Assembly: GCA_934167095.1 (NCBI GenBank)
Contig: CAKPKE010000008.1
Location: 7,174-71,173 of the forward strand
DNA from: an uncultured Clostridia bacterium
Lineage (GTDB): Bacteria; Bacillota; Clostridia; TANB77; CAG-508
Direction of reading: 5' to 3'
Length of the DNA stretch: 64,000 bases
The position numbers and the translations under genes are program-made. The notes beneath the pieces are model-generated. The model saw only the letters and a program-made list of their open reading frames with translations. It was not told the DNA's origin and ran no database searches. Shown here one piece after another: positions 8,492 to 16,663 of the stretch; the first letter of the stretch is position 1, and every line of letters starts with the position of its first letter.

Positions 8492-9859
8492 TTATTTTCC
8501 CAAGCAAAATTTCTTAAAAATCTCATTTATAATATCCTCTGATACATTTTCTCCTGTTATATTTGCTAAATTCTCCAGGATGTCTTTTAAACAAATTGCA
8601 GTTATGTCCAAAGGCATTTTATCGTCTAAAGATTTTTGAGCCTTATTTACTGATTCTGACGCTTTCATGATATTTTCTTTTTGTCTTTGACTTGTTACAA
8701 TTTCACTATCATCAATTTTAATTTCTTCAGCATTAAACATTTTTAATATTTCATTTTGTAATTCATCATATCCATTTTCATTTATTGTAGAAAAATCAAT
8801 TTTTGTATTTTTTAGATTTTTTATTATTTCATTATTTTTTATTAGACCTTTTTTCAAATCTGTTTTATTTATAATAATAATTGCATTTTTATTTTCAATC
8901 AAATTTACAATTTCTTTATCTTCATCGTCAAACTCACGAGAATCGTCAAATACCGTAATTATTAAATCAGCATCATCTATTACCTTTTTACTCTTTTTTA
9001 CGCCTATTTGCTCAATCTCGTCGTTAGTATTTCTTATTCCTGCTGTATCTATTATTTTTAATGGTACACCTTTTATATTTATATACTCTTCAATAGTATC
9101 TCTTGTTGTTCCTTCTATATTACTAACAATTGCTCTGTCCTCACCTAGTATCATATTTAATAAAGAAGATTTTCCTACATTTGGCTTTCCTATAATAGTT
9201 GTTTTTATTCCTTCTTTTAATATTTTTCCTATTGAAAAACTTTGCTCTAATTTTTCTAATTTATTTTTTGTTATTTCTAATACATCATTTAATTTTTTAT
9301 TTGTTGTTTCTTCAATGTCATATTCAGGATAATCTATAGAAGCTTCTATATCTGCCATAACATCTAATAGCAATTTTTGTATTTCTTTTATTTTTTCAGA
9401 TAATTTTCCATCCAAATGTCTTTGTGCAACTTCCATTTCTTTCTCTGTTTTTGAATTTATTATATCAATAATAGCTTCAGCTTGAGATAAATCTATTCTT
9501 CCATTTAAGAAAGCTCTTTTTGTAAATTCTCCTGGTTCCGCAAGTGTTGCACCATTTTTTATACATTCTTCTAGTATTAATTTTTCAACAATTATTCCTC
9601 CATGTGAATTTATTTCACACATATTTTCTTTAGTATAACTCTTTGGTGCAACAAAATATGAAACCAAAACTTCATCAATAATTTCATGAGTTTTGCTATT
9701 TACAATATTTCCATATTTTATACTATAACCTTTTATTTCGCTATCATTTTTAGGAACGAATATTTTCTTTAAAACATTAAAACAATCTTCCCCACTCATT
9801 CTTATTATTCCAATTCCAGCAGCCCCTGGTGCCGTAGAAATTGCAGCTATTGTACTCAT
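8492..9859 (-). CDS. mnmE: tRNA modification GTPase MnmE (TrmE)
   Basis: 455 residues. N-terminal tetrahydrofolate-binding domain (IATAPG-like STAPGAAGIGIIRMSG), helical domain, G domain with GKPNVGKSSLLN, DTAGIR and NKTD, and the C-terminal FCLGK motif whose Cys is essential. Partner of MnmG in cmnm5U34 synthesis. A strong terminator lies between it and jag, so it may also have its own promoter. Confidence 0.96.
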   Translation of the reverse strand: MSTIAAISTAPGAAGIGIIRMSGEDCFNVLKKIFVPKNDSEIKGYSIKYGNIVNSKTHEIIDEVLVSYFVAPKSYTKENMCEINSHGGIIVEKLILEECIKNGATLAEPGEFTKRAFLNGRIDLSQAEAIIDIINSKTEKEMEVAQRHLDGKLSEKIKEIQKLLLDVMADIEASIDYPEYDIEETTNKKLNDVLEITKNKLEKLEQSFSIGKILKEGIKTTIIGKPNVGKSSLLNMILGEDRAIVSNIEGTTRDTIEEYINIKGVPLKIIDTAGIRNTNDEIEQIGVKKSKKVIDDADLIITVFDDSREFDDEDKEIVNLIENKNAIIIINKTDLKKGLIKNNEIIKNLKNTKIDFSTINENGYDELQNEILKMFNAEEIKIDDSEIVTSQRQKENIMKASESVNKAQKSLDDKMPLDITAICLKDILENLANITGENVSEDIINEIFKKFCLGK

Positions 9860-9879
9860 ATATTCTTCCTTTCTTAAAA

Positions 9880-9930
9880 AAAAGTCAAAGTACGATTATA
9901 GAACTAACTATAAATCGGAACTTTGACTTC
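9880..9930 (-). terminator. Strong terminator between jag and mnmE
   Basis: Read on the minus strand, AAGTCAAAGTTCCGATTTAT pairs with the region AATCGTACTTTGACTT (arms about 9887-9906 and 9909-9930), followed by eight U. The stem is close to 20 bp. Confidence 0.8.
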
Positions 9931-9947
9931 TGATTTTATATTAAATT

Positions 9948-10640
9948 TTATTTTTTTGCAATTACAACTCTTCTTTTATCACCTTCGCCAATACTATATG
10001 TACGAACCTTTTCACTATCTTGTAATTTAGTATGTATTATTTTTCTTTCGTAAGATGTCATTGGCTCTAATGTTACTTGTTTTCCTGTTTTAATTACAGT
10101 TTTTTCTAGCTTTACAGCTAAATCTTCTAAAGTTTTCTTTCTAGCATCTTTATAATTTGCTATATCCAAAATAACTTTTACTTTTTCTTCAATTTCCTTA
10201 CTTGCAATATTTGTTAATATTACTTGCATTGCATTTAATGCTTCTCCTCTATATCCTATTAATATAGTTGAATCATTTCCACTTATTACAACATTTATAG
10301 CATCGTTTTCCGTAGTTATTTTGTATTCAATGTTTTCAGAAATTGATTTCAAGAAATCTTTTAAGAAATTATTTACGTTTTGTTTTGCTTTTTCTAATTG
10401 ATTTTCATCAACTTTTTTCTCAACAACTTCTTTTATTTCTTTTTTTGTGTTTATTTCTTCTTTTACTGTTATTTCAACTTTTACAACATGAGGATCTAAA
10501 ATACTAAAAAAACTTTTTTTCTTTTCTTCTAATATTTTTATTTCAGCTTGATTTTTTGAAACTCCTAATTTTTTTAGTCCTTTCTCAATTGCCTCTTGCG
10601 TAGTCTTTCCTTCTGATATAATACTGTTAGACATTTTCAT
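9948..10640 (-). CDS. khpB: Jag/KhpB RNA-binding protein (SpoIIIJ-associated)
   Basis: 230 residues. Jag-N domain (about 5-50, EGKTTQEAIEKGLKKLGV), a charged linker, a KH-like domain with IGYRGEALNAMQ and an R3H domain with MTSYERKIIHTKLQ. KhpB binds many RNAs and influences cell division in Firmicutes. The start overlaps the 3' end of yidC; ATG 10640 or ATG 10634 are both possible with AAGGAG at 10650-10645 (4 and 10 nt spacing). Usual partner of yidC at the origin. Confidence 0.9.
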   Translation of the reverse strand: MKMSNSIISEGKTTQEAIEKGLKKLGVSKNQAEIKILEEKKKSFFSILDPHVVKVEITVKEEINTKKEIKEVVEKKVDENQLEKAKQNVNNFLKDFLKSISENIEYKITTENDAINVVISGNDSTILIGYRGEALNAMQVILTNIASKEIEEKVKVILDIANYKDARKKTLEDLAVKLEKTVIKTGKQVTLEPMTSYERKIIHTKLQDSEKVRTYSIGEGDKRRVVIAKK

Positions 10641-11517
10641 CAATCTCCTTTTCTTTGTTAAAGAACTTATCAGTAATTACTCTTTCTAATATCATTAATA
10701 AATTACTAACAAACCAGTATAATGCAAGTCCTAATGGAGCAATAAATGCTATTGATATAGACATTATTGGAACCATATAATTCATTGACTTAGTCATTTG
10801 TTCCATTGATTCCATAGATTGTTCTTCAGGATTTTCGTTTTTATCTAAAACTTCTACAGTTTTCTTTTTTCCTTGCATGTTATTTGTTATTTTAATTGAT
10901 AAAACTGATGTTATTACATATAAAATTGGTAAAATGTAGACTTTTGGATCACTAAAGTTTTGACTTGGAACTTTACTTAAATCAAGTCCTAGGAAATTCA
11001 TATTTAGTGAAACTCTTTCATCTTCCGCACCATATTTATCAATTATTGCAATTTCTGTATAACTTGCTTTTTTATTTTCATTTTCTTCTTTTAATTTATT
11101 ACTGTAATATTCTACAACAGTTTGCTTTGAGTCTTCTGCACTTTCATCATACGCAACCTTATTTAAGCCTTTCATATATGTAAGTGGCATACTTACTACC
11201 CAAAATACTGATAATATTATTAGTATTTGTAAAATTGAAATTAAACATCCACTAAAAGGATTCATTTTTTCTGTTTTATATAAATCAATTGTTGCTTGAT
11301 TTAATCTTTCTGGATCGTTTTTATATTTAGTTTGTATTTCACGCATTTTTTCTTGCATTTTTTCATTCTTCTTCATTGATTTTTGTTGAAGAATTGTGAT
11401 TGGTAACAAGATTAATCTAAGTAAAATAGTAAATAATATAATGGCTATTCCGTAGTTATTTACCAAATTATATAAAAAATTTAAAACATATCCAAACAAA
11501 CTTGATATAGCTCCCAT
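10627..11517 (-). CDS. yidC: YidC/SpoIIIJ/Oxa1 membrane protein insertase
   Basis: 296 residues, about five transmembrane segments. It has the conserved arginine in the first core helix (ILLRLILLPI), the cytoplasmic hairpin rich in K/M/E (MKKNEKMQEKMREIQTKYK) and MNPFSGCL. It inserts membrane proteins alone or with SecYEG. I start at ATG 11517, which has GGAGGT 7 nt upstream; the longer frame to 11532 would place that Shine-Dalgarno inside the gene. No obvious lipoprotein signal is seen. Confidence 0.93.
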   Translation of the reverse strand: MGAISSLFGYVLNFLYNLVNNYGIAIILFTILLRLILLPITILQQKSMKKNEKMQEKMREIQTKYKNDPERLNQATIDLYKTEKMNPFSGCLISILQILIILSVFWVVSMPLTYMKGLNKVAYDESAEDSKQTVVEYYSNKLKEENENKKASYTEIAIIDKYGAEDERVSLNMNFLGLDLSKVPSQNFSDPKVYILPILYVITSVLSIKITNNMQGKKKTVEVLDKNENPEEQSMESMEQMTKSMNYMVPIMSISIAFIAPLGLALYWFVSNLLMILERVITDKFFNKEKEIDENV

Positions 11518-11533
11518 AAGCTGTACCTCCATT

Positions 11534-11752
11534 TCATTTTAATGGGTCATATCCTCCTTTTGAAAAAGGATTACACCTTAGGACTCTTACTATCCCCTTA
11601 CACATTCCTACAAAAAAGCCATATTTTTCAACAGCTTGCTTTGTATATTCAGAACATGTTGGATAATATTTGCAGTTTACTCCATGCCTTGATATTATTG
11701 GAGATATTACTTTTTGGTATTTTTCAATTAAAAAAATTATCAACTTCTTCAT
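11534..11752 (-). CDS. yidD: Membrane protein insertion efficiency factor YidD
   Basis: 72 residues with the family pattern: KLIIFLIEKYQKVISPII, CKYYPTCSEYTKQAV and LRCNPFSKGGYDP. Small amphipathic protein that assists YidC. Stop of rnpA and start of yidD are almost touching, and yidC follows after about 15 bp. Confidence 0.95.
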   Translation of the reverse strand: MKKLIIFLIEKYQKVISPIISRHGVNCKYYPTCSEYTKQAVEKYGFFVGMCKGIVRVLRCNPFSKGGYDPLK

Positions 11753-11755
11753 ATA

Positions 11756-12100
11756 CTACTTATCCAATAATTTAGCTTCTTTAAAAGCATCAATTATTTC
11801 TTTTTGTATTTCATGAAAGCAATCATAATCTATAGGAGTTTTCTTATTCCATAATATTACAATGTCATTACCATTTGCTAATTCATCTTTTACAGAATAA
11901 TAGCTTTCCCTTACTAGTCTTTTTAATCTATTTCTACCAACAGCTCCGCATAAATGTGTATTTATTGCAATTCCAATAACATTTTTCTGTTTTTTATTTG
12001 GTTTTATATATACTATGATGTGTTTTTTTACATAGTATTTTCCACTCTTTAATACATTATTAAATTCATAATTTTTTTTGAGTGTATCGATTTTTCTCAT
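11756..12100 (-). CDS. rnpA: Ribonuclease P protein component
   Basis: 114 residues, normal length. Conserved RNR-type motif GRNRLKRLVRESYY binds the RNase P RNA, which matures tRNA 5' ends. It lies 81 bp after rpmH, with a hairpin plus U-run in that gap. Confidence 0.95.
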   Translation of the reverse strand: MRKIDTLKKNYEFNNVLKSGKYYVKKHIIVYIKPNKKQKNVIGIAINTHLCGAVGRNRLKRLVRESYYSVKDELANGNDIVILWNKKTPIDYDCFHEIQKEIIDAFKEAKLLDK

Positions 12101-12135
12101 ATTTTACTCTTTTTCTAAAAAATATTAATTCATGT

Positions 12136-12166
12136 AATAAAAAAGACCACTAAATGCATTTAGCGG
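12136..12166 (-). terminator. Terminator/attenuator between rpmH and rnpA
   Basis: Minus strand CCGCTAAATGCATTTAGTGG (12166-12147) is a self-complementary hairpin with an 8-bp stem, followed by TCTTTTTTATT. It has the form of an intrinsic terminator inside the operon, so rnpA-yidD-yidC may be transcribed by readthrough. Confidence 0.7.
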
Positions 12167-12180
12167 CTTCCTTCAAGTAC

Positions 12181-12315
12181 TTACGCACTAAGTTTTTTTC
12201 TGCCTTTTGCACGTCTAGCTTTTATTACATTTTGTCCAGCTCTAGTACTCATTCTTTTCATAAAACCATGTTCTCTTTTTCTTTGTATTTTTTTAGGTTG
12301 ATATGTTCTTTTCAC
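12181..12315 (-). CDS. rpmH: 50S ribosomal protein L34
   Basis: 44 residues, starting MKRTYQPKKIQRKREHGFM and ending ARRAKGRKKLSA, an unmistakable L34. The start is GTG at 12315 with GGAGGTG 5 nt upstream. First gene of the leftward origin operon. Confidence 0.97.
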   Translation of the reverse strand: MKRTYQPKKIQRKREHGFMKRMSTRAGQNVIKARRAKGRKKLSA

Positions 12316-12377
12316 AGTTAGCACCTCCTATTTGTATATAATATACTACTTCATTATTTCTTTCATAAGTATTTGTT

Positions 12378-12407
12378 ATTATATACCTACTTTTGCCTTT
12401 ATGTCAA
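12378..12407 (-). promoter_or_regulatory. Promoter of rpmH
   Basis: Minus strand TTGACA (12407-12402), 18 bp spacer, TATAAT (12383-12378). Confidence 0.65.
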
Positions 12408-12453
12408 TAGTTTTACTAAAATTTAAAAATATTTATTTTTCTTTTGTTTTATA

Positions 12454-12482
12454 TTGACTTCGGATGGGCATTTTGATATTAT
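12454..12482 (+). promoter_or_regulatory. Promoter of dnaA
   Basis: TTGACT (12454-12459), 17 bp spacer, TATTAT (12477-12482). The leader of about 170 nt contains the upstream DnaA boxes, so DnaA could repress its own gene. Confidence 0.65.
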
Positions 12483-12569
12483 ATACAAAAATCATAAGTA
12501 CGGTAAAAACTTTTATGTTTTTTTGCTTATTTATATACGGAAAAACTAATGATAACAATAGTTTGAAAG

Positions 12570-12614
12570 TTATCCACAAACTGTGGATAACTATGTGGAT
12601 AACTATGTGAATAA
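12570..12614. promoter_or_regulatory. oriC, upstream DnaA-box cluster
   Basis: TTATCCACA at 12570-12578 faces TGTGGATAA at 12582-12590, then TGTGGATAA at 12594-12602 and a one-mismatch TGTGAATAA at 12606-12614. It lies just upstream of dnaA, like the incA/incB part of the bipartite Bacillus origin. The rest of the rpmH-dnaA gap is AT-rich with two divergent promoters. Confidence 0.85.
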
Positions 12615-12660
12615 AATTTATATTCTTGTTTTTTTCTAAAGATTTGGAAGGATGTACACA

Positions 12661-14007
12661 ATGCAGAATGAAATGAACGAATTATTAACCAAAGCAAAAG
12701 AACTTTTAAAAGAAGAAGTCACAACAATTTCATATGAAACCTGGATTAAAGGAATAGAGATTCAAAGTGTTGATAACGAAAAAATCAATTTGCTTGTTAC
12801 TAATAATTTTACAAAGGATTTTTTAATGTCTAAATATTTTAGTTTATTAACAAATACTTTTAATTATTTAACAAACAAAGAATGTGTAGTAACAATTTAT
12901 TCTAGAGAAGAATTAAATGCTGCTGCAGAAAATGGAGATTCTAACGGACCAATAAAAATTGAAGCTCCTATTAATTATGCCTCTGCAAATTTAAATCCAA
13001 AATATACTTTTGCATCATTTGTAGTTGGAAATAATAATAGATTTGCTCATGCTGCTGCTTTAGCTGTCGCCGAAGCTCCTGCAGCATCTTATAATCCACT
13101 TTTTATATATGGAGGAGTTGGTCTTGGAAAAACTCACTTGATGCATGCTATAGGTAATGAAATTCTAAAAAATAACAGAAATTCTAGAATTTTATATATA
13201 ACATCTGAAGCATTCACAAATGAGCTTATTAATGCTATAAAAGATAATACTGGTGATCAATTTAGAAATAAATACAGAAGTATTGATGTCTTATTAATAG
13301 ACGATATTCAATTTATAGCAGGAAAAGATAGAGTTCAAGAAGAATTTTTCCACACATTTAATACTTTATATGAAAGTGGAAAACAAGTTATTCTATCTAG
13401 TGATAAGCCACCAAAAGATATCCCACTATTAGAAGATAGATTAAAATCAAGATTTGAATGGGGAATAATTGCAGATATTTCTAATCCAGATTATGAAACT
13501 CGTCTTGCAATACTTAGAAAAAAGGCTCAACTAGACAACATTATTGTAGATGATGAAATTCTTTCTACAATAGCAACTAGAATAGACTCAAACATAAGAG
13601 AACTAGAAGGTGCTTTAAACAAATTAACAGCAAAAGCATCTTTAGTAAAAACACCAATTACTATGGAAATGGCAGAAAAAGCAATTAATGATATTGTTGC
13701 AGCACAAGAAAAAGTAATTTCAGCAGAATTCATTCAAGATGTTGTTGCAAAATATTTTAATGTTAATGCTAAAGATTTAAAAGGATCAAAAAGATCAAAT
13801 GATATAACTTTTCCAAGGCAAATTGCTATGTACATGTGTAGAAATGTAGCAAATATGTCTCTACCGCAGATAGGACGAGCTTTTGGAAAAAGAGATCATA
13901 CCACAGTAATGCATGCATGTAATAAAGTTGAACAAGACATGAAAGAAAACTCAAACACAAAACTAATTGTGGAAAGTGTGAAAAACTTAATCTTAAACGA
14001 CAAATAA
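12661..14007 (+). CDS. dnaA: Chromosomal replication initiator DnaA
   Basis: 448 residues. Domain I (about 1-85), variable linker, AAA+ domain III with Walker A GGVGLGKTHLMHA and Walker B LLIDDIQF, and C-terminal domain IV with the DnaA-box recognition signature RDHTTVMHACNKVEQD. ATP-DnaA opens the origin. I prefer ATG 12661, 9 nt after GGAAGG; the in-frame ATG at 12652 abuts that Shine-Dalgarno. DnaA boxes flank it on both sides. Confidence 0.97.
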   Translation: MQNEMNELLTKAKELLKEEVTTISYETWIKGIEIQSVDNEKINLLVTNNFTKDFLMSKYFSLLTNTFNYLTNKECVVTIYSREELNAAAENGDSNGPIKIEAPINYASANLNPKYTFASFVVGNNNRFAHAAALAVAEAPAASYNPLFIYGGVGLGKTHLMHAIGNEILKNNRNSRILYITSEAFTNELINAIKDNTGDQFRNKYRSIDVLLIDDIQFIAGKDRVQEEFFHTFNTLYESGKQVILSSDKPPKDIPLLEDRLKSRFEWGIIADISNPDYETRLAILRKKAQLDNIIVDDEILSTIATRIDSNIRELEGALNKLTAKASLVKTPITMEMAEKAINDIVAAQEKVISAEFIQDVVAKYFNVNAKDLKGSKRSNDITFPRQIAMYMCRNVANMSLPQIGRAFGKRDHTTVMHACNKVEQDMKENSNTKLIVESVKNLILNDK

Positions 14008-14107
14008 TTGATATTTAGCCAAAAATCGACAAAATTTGAAATAATTGTTTGTAAAAATAATGTTTTGTAGAAAGTTGCAGAACTCCTCTTACGGAAAAGC
14101 TGTAAAG

Positions 14108-14274
14108 TTTTCCACAGGGGGTATGTGGAAAACGTGTGGATAAAATGTGGAAAACTCAGTTATCCACAACCAAACATTTTTCCTGTGGATAACTTCTCGA
14201 ATTTTCCACAGAGTTATCCACATCGCTTTGCTTAGGGCTGTATGGGCTTGACCTAGTTTTCCACACAATCCACA
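14108..14274. promoter_or_regulatory. oriC, downstream DnaA-box cluster
   Basis: The 329-bp dnaA-dnaN gap holds nine good boxes: TTTTCCACA (14108, 14202, 14257), TGTGGAAAA (14124, 14146), TGTGGATAA (14135, 14184) and TTATCCACA (14160, 14214), plus a degenerate one at 14266. Canonical TTATCCACA and variant TTTTCCACA types alternate in both orientations. This corresponds to the incC part of the Bacillus origin, next to the unwinding element. Confidence 0.9.
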
Positions 14275-14278
14275 GCAC

Positions 14279-14320
14279 CTACTACTACTACTACTAAATA
14301 TATTTATATTATATAATAAA
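14279..14320. promoter_or_regulatory. DNA unwinding element with DnaA-trio repeat
   Basis: Six tandem CTA triplets (14279-14296), then an A/T-only stretch to 14320. Order: TTTTCCACA box (14257), degenerate box, short GC-containing spacer GCAC, trios, AT-rich DNA. This matches the basal unwinding system described for Bacillus, where DnaA strands assemble along 3'-GAT-5' trios to melt the duplex. Confidence 0.8.
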
Positions 14321-14336
14321 GGAGACGAAGACAAAA

Positions 14337-15458
14337 ATGAAACTACTTTGTGAAAAGGATAAAATCCTTAAAGCATTAAATTCCGTAACTAAAGCTGTTG
14401 CTGTTAGAACAACAATGCCTATACTAGAAGGAATTTTAATACAAACTAATGATAATGAAATAAAATTAACAACATACGACTTAGAAATAGGTATAGAATA
14501 TGTCATTAATGATTGTAAAGTAGAAGAACAAGGAGCTACTGTAGTAAATGCTATAATGTTTACTGAAATTATTAGAAGATTACCTGATACAGAAATTAGT
14601 ATAACTGTAAATGATAAAAATTTACTTGTTATAGAATGTGAAGGTTCTTTATATAAACTTGCAACAATGAATCCTGATGAATTTCCTGAACTTCCAAAAA
14701 TAAGTGTAGAAAATTCAATAGAAATTGAACAATCAGCATTAAAAGATATGATTAGAAAAACAATATTTGCTGTAAGTACTGAAGAAAATAGACCAATATT
14801 TACAGGATGTTTGTTTGAAATAGCAAATAATAAATTAAATGTAGTAGCAGTTGATGGATTTAGACTTGCTTGGAAGAGCAAATTTTTACAAAACAAAGTA
14901 AATAATTTTTCAGCTGTAATACCAGGAAGAACATTAAATGAAATGAATAAAATATTAGTTGATTCTTTTGATAATGTAAAAATCGGTGTTGCTAAAAATC
15001 AAGTTTTATTTGAAATGGAAAATTGTAAAATAGTAACAAGATTATTAGATGGAGAATTCTTAAATTATTCAAGTGTTATTCCTGAAAATTGGGAAACAAG
15101 AATAAGAGTAAATAGAAATATTCTTCAAGATTGCTTTGAAAGAATTAGTTTAATTTCTGCATCAAGTATTGAAAAAGAAAAGAAATATCCTGTTAAAGTT
15201 TCAATAGATGTTGGAAAAGTAACAATTTCTTGTACAAACCAAACTGGTGATGCAAAAGAAGAAATAATGGTAAATACTGAAGGAAAAAATCTTGAAGTTG
15301 GATTTAACCCTAAATATTTCTTAGATGTTTTAAGAAACATTGATGATGAAGAAGTTTTTGTTGACTTCGGTTCAAGTATATCACCATGTATAATAAGACC
15401 TGTTGAAGAAGATGGAGATTATACATATATGATATTACCTATAAAATTAAAAGATTAA
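14337..15458 (+). CDS. dnaN: DNA polymerase III beta subunit (sliding clamp)
   Basis: 373 residues, normal length. Three clamp domains are recognisable; MPILEGILIQT, EFLNYSSVIP and the C-terminal DGDYTYMILPIKL are typical. It tethers polymerases to DNA. Shine-Dalgarno GGAG lies 12 nt before ATG, a rather long spacing. Follows the origin; recF is next. Confidence 0.96.
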   Translation: MKLLCEKDKILKALNSVTKAVAVRTTMPILEGILIQTNDNEIKLTTYDLEIGIEYVINDCKVEEQGATVVNAIMFTEIIRRLPDTEISITVNDKNLLVIECEGSLYKLATMNPDEFPELPKISVENSIEIEQSALKDMIRKTIFAVSTEENRPIFTGCLFEIANNKLNVVAVDGFRLAWKSKFLQNKVNNFSAVIPGRTLNEMNKILVDSFDNVKIGVAKNQVLFEMENCKIVTRLLDGEFLNYSSVIPENWETRIRVNRNILQDCFERISLISASSIEKEKKYPVKVSIDVGKVTISCTNQTGDAKEEIMVNTEGKNLEVGFNPKYFLDVLRNIDDEEVFVDFGSSISPCIIRPVEEDGDYTYMILPIKLKD

Positions 15459-15471
15459 AAATGGAGAAGAG

Positions 15472-15574
15472 TAATCCACAGTTTGAGCACAAAATGTGGA
15501 TTATGACCGTGATAAAAAAATAATGAAAAAATTGCGGAACACTTTTCCACAATTGGGGCACAGAATGTGGATAA
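15472..15574. promoter_or_regulatory. Two tandem inverted DnaA-box modules before recF
   Basis: Module A: TAATCCACA (15472-15480), 14 bp, TGTGGATTA (15495-15503). Module B: TTTTCCACA (15543-15551), 14 bp, TGTGGATAA (15566-15574). Both spacers end in GCACARAA, and the flanks are similar enough to look like a tandem duplication. The recF start codon at 15565 overlaps the last box, so DnaA binding here could affect recF transcription. Confidence 0.65.
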
Positions 15575-16641
15575 CTAGTTTAGAAATGCAAAATTTCAGA
15601 AATTACGAAAGTCAAAAAATAGATTTTAGTGAAAATGTTAATGTTTTTTATGGGGATAATGCTCAAGGAAAAACCAACATTATAGAGGCAATATTTATGT
15701 GCTCTATAGGAAAATCTTTTAGGACAAGCAAAGAAAAAGAAACTATAAAACATAATGAAGAATTTACAAATATAGTTTTAAACTATCAAAATAAAGATAG
15801 AGATGGAAATATAAAAGTTCAAATATCTAATAAAAAAACTATTTTTGTAAATGGTGTAAAAGTAAAAAAATTAAGTGAGTTACTGGGAAAAGTTAATATA
15901 GTGCTATTTACACCAGATGATATAAACATTTTAAAAAATGGACCTGACCAAAGAAGAAAATTTTTGAACATGATGATTGGACAAATTAGACCAAACTATG
16001 TTAATATATTAAATACATATACAAAAGTAATGGAACAAAGAAATAATTATCTAAAACAAATAAGAGATTTAGATGACAAAACTAAAATAAACTATGAATT
16101 ACTAGATATATGGGATGAAAAATTAGCAAGTTTATCATATAAAATTTGTTTATATAGAACAGAGTTTATTAATAAAATTTCTGAAAAAATAAAAGATATT
16201 CATAAAAATATTACAGAAAATAAAGAAGAAATAAAAATTGAATATATTACCGAAAGTAGTGATGAGAAAAAATTATTAGAGCTTATAAAACAAAGAAGAA
16301 AGCTAGATATAATTAAAGGATACACTACAAAAGGTGCTCATAGAGATGATTTTAACATTTATATTGATAATGATTTAGTAAATGTTTATGGTTCGCAAGG
16401 CCAACATAGAACTGCTGTGTTATCATTAAAAATGAGTGAATTAGAAATTATAAAAGAAGAAACTGGGGAAAGTCCAATATTGCTATTAGATGATTTTATG
16501 TCTGAACTTGATAGTAAGAGAAGAAAAAATTTATTAAGTAATATTGGGGATACTCAAGTTATAATAACTTGTACAGATGAAATGGAAAATAACTTTTTAG
16601 GAAATATATACAAAGTAAAAGAAGGAAAAGTTATAAAATAA
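15565..16641 (+). CDS. recF: DNA replication/repair protein RecF
   Basis: 358 residues. SMC-like ATPase with Walker A GDNAQGKTNIIEAIF, the GSQGQHRTAVLSLKM signature and Walker B LLLDDFMSELDSKRR. It acts with RecO/RecR at single-strand gaps. The family normally begins like MYIKSLELKNFRNY, so I take ATG 15565 (MWITSLEMQNFRNY). A longer frame from GTG 15496 exists but reads through two DnaA-box modules and a CGG codon and has no Shine-Dalgarno at usual distance. Confidence 0.9.
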   Translation: MWITSLEMQNFRNYESQKIDFSENVNVFYGDNAQGKTNIIEAIFMCSIGKSFRTSKEKETIKHNEEFTNIVLNYQNKDRDGNIKVQISNKKTIFVNGVKVKKLSELLGKVNIVLFTPDDINILKNGPDQRRKFLNMMIGQIRPNYVNILNTYTKVMEQRNNYLKQIRDLDDKTKINYELLDIWDEKLASLSYKICLYRTEFINKISEKIKDIHKNITENKEEIKIEYITESSDEKKLLELIKQRRKLDIIKGYTTKGAHRDDFNIYIDNDLVNVYGSQGQHRTAVLSLKMSELEIIKEETGESPILLLDDFMSELDSKRRKNLLSNIGDTQVIITCTDEMENNFLGNIYKVKEGKVIK

Positions 16642-16663
16642 AACGAAAGGAAGTTTAAACTTA

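Noticed and set aside
3651..12315. Canonical parS 16-mer near parAB
   Set aside because: I found only half-like matches; no full TGTTTCACGTGAAACA-type palindrome is visible in the window.
15496..15564. N-terminal extension of recF from GTG 15496
   Set aside because: No Shine-Dalgarno at normal distance, sequence is the duplicated DnaA-box leader, contains a CGG codon, and RecF family proteins begin at the MWITSLEMQNF segment.
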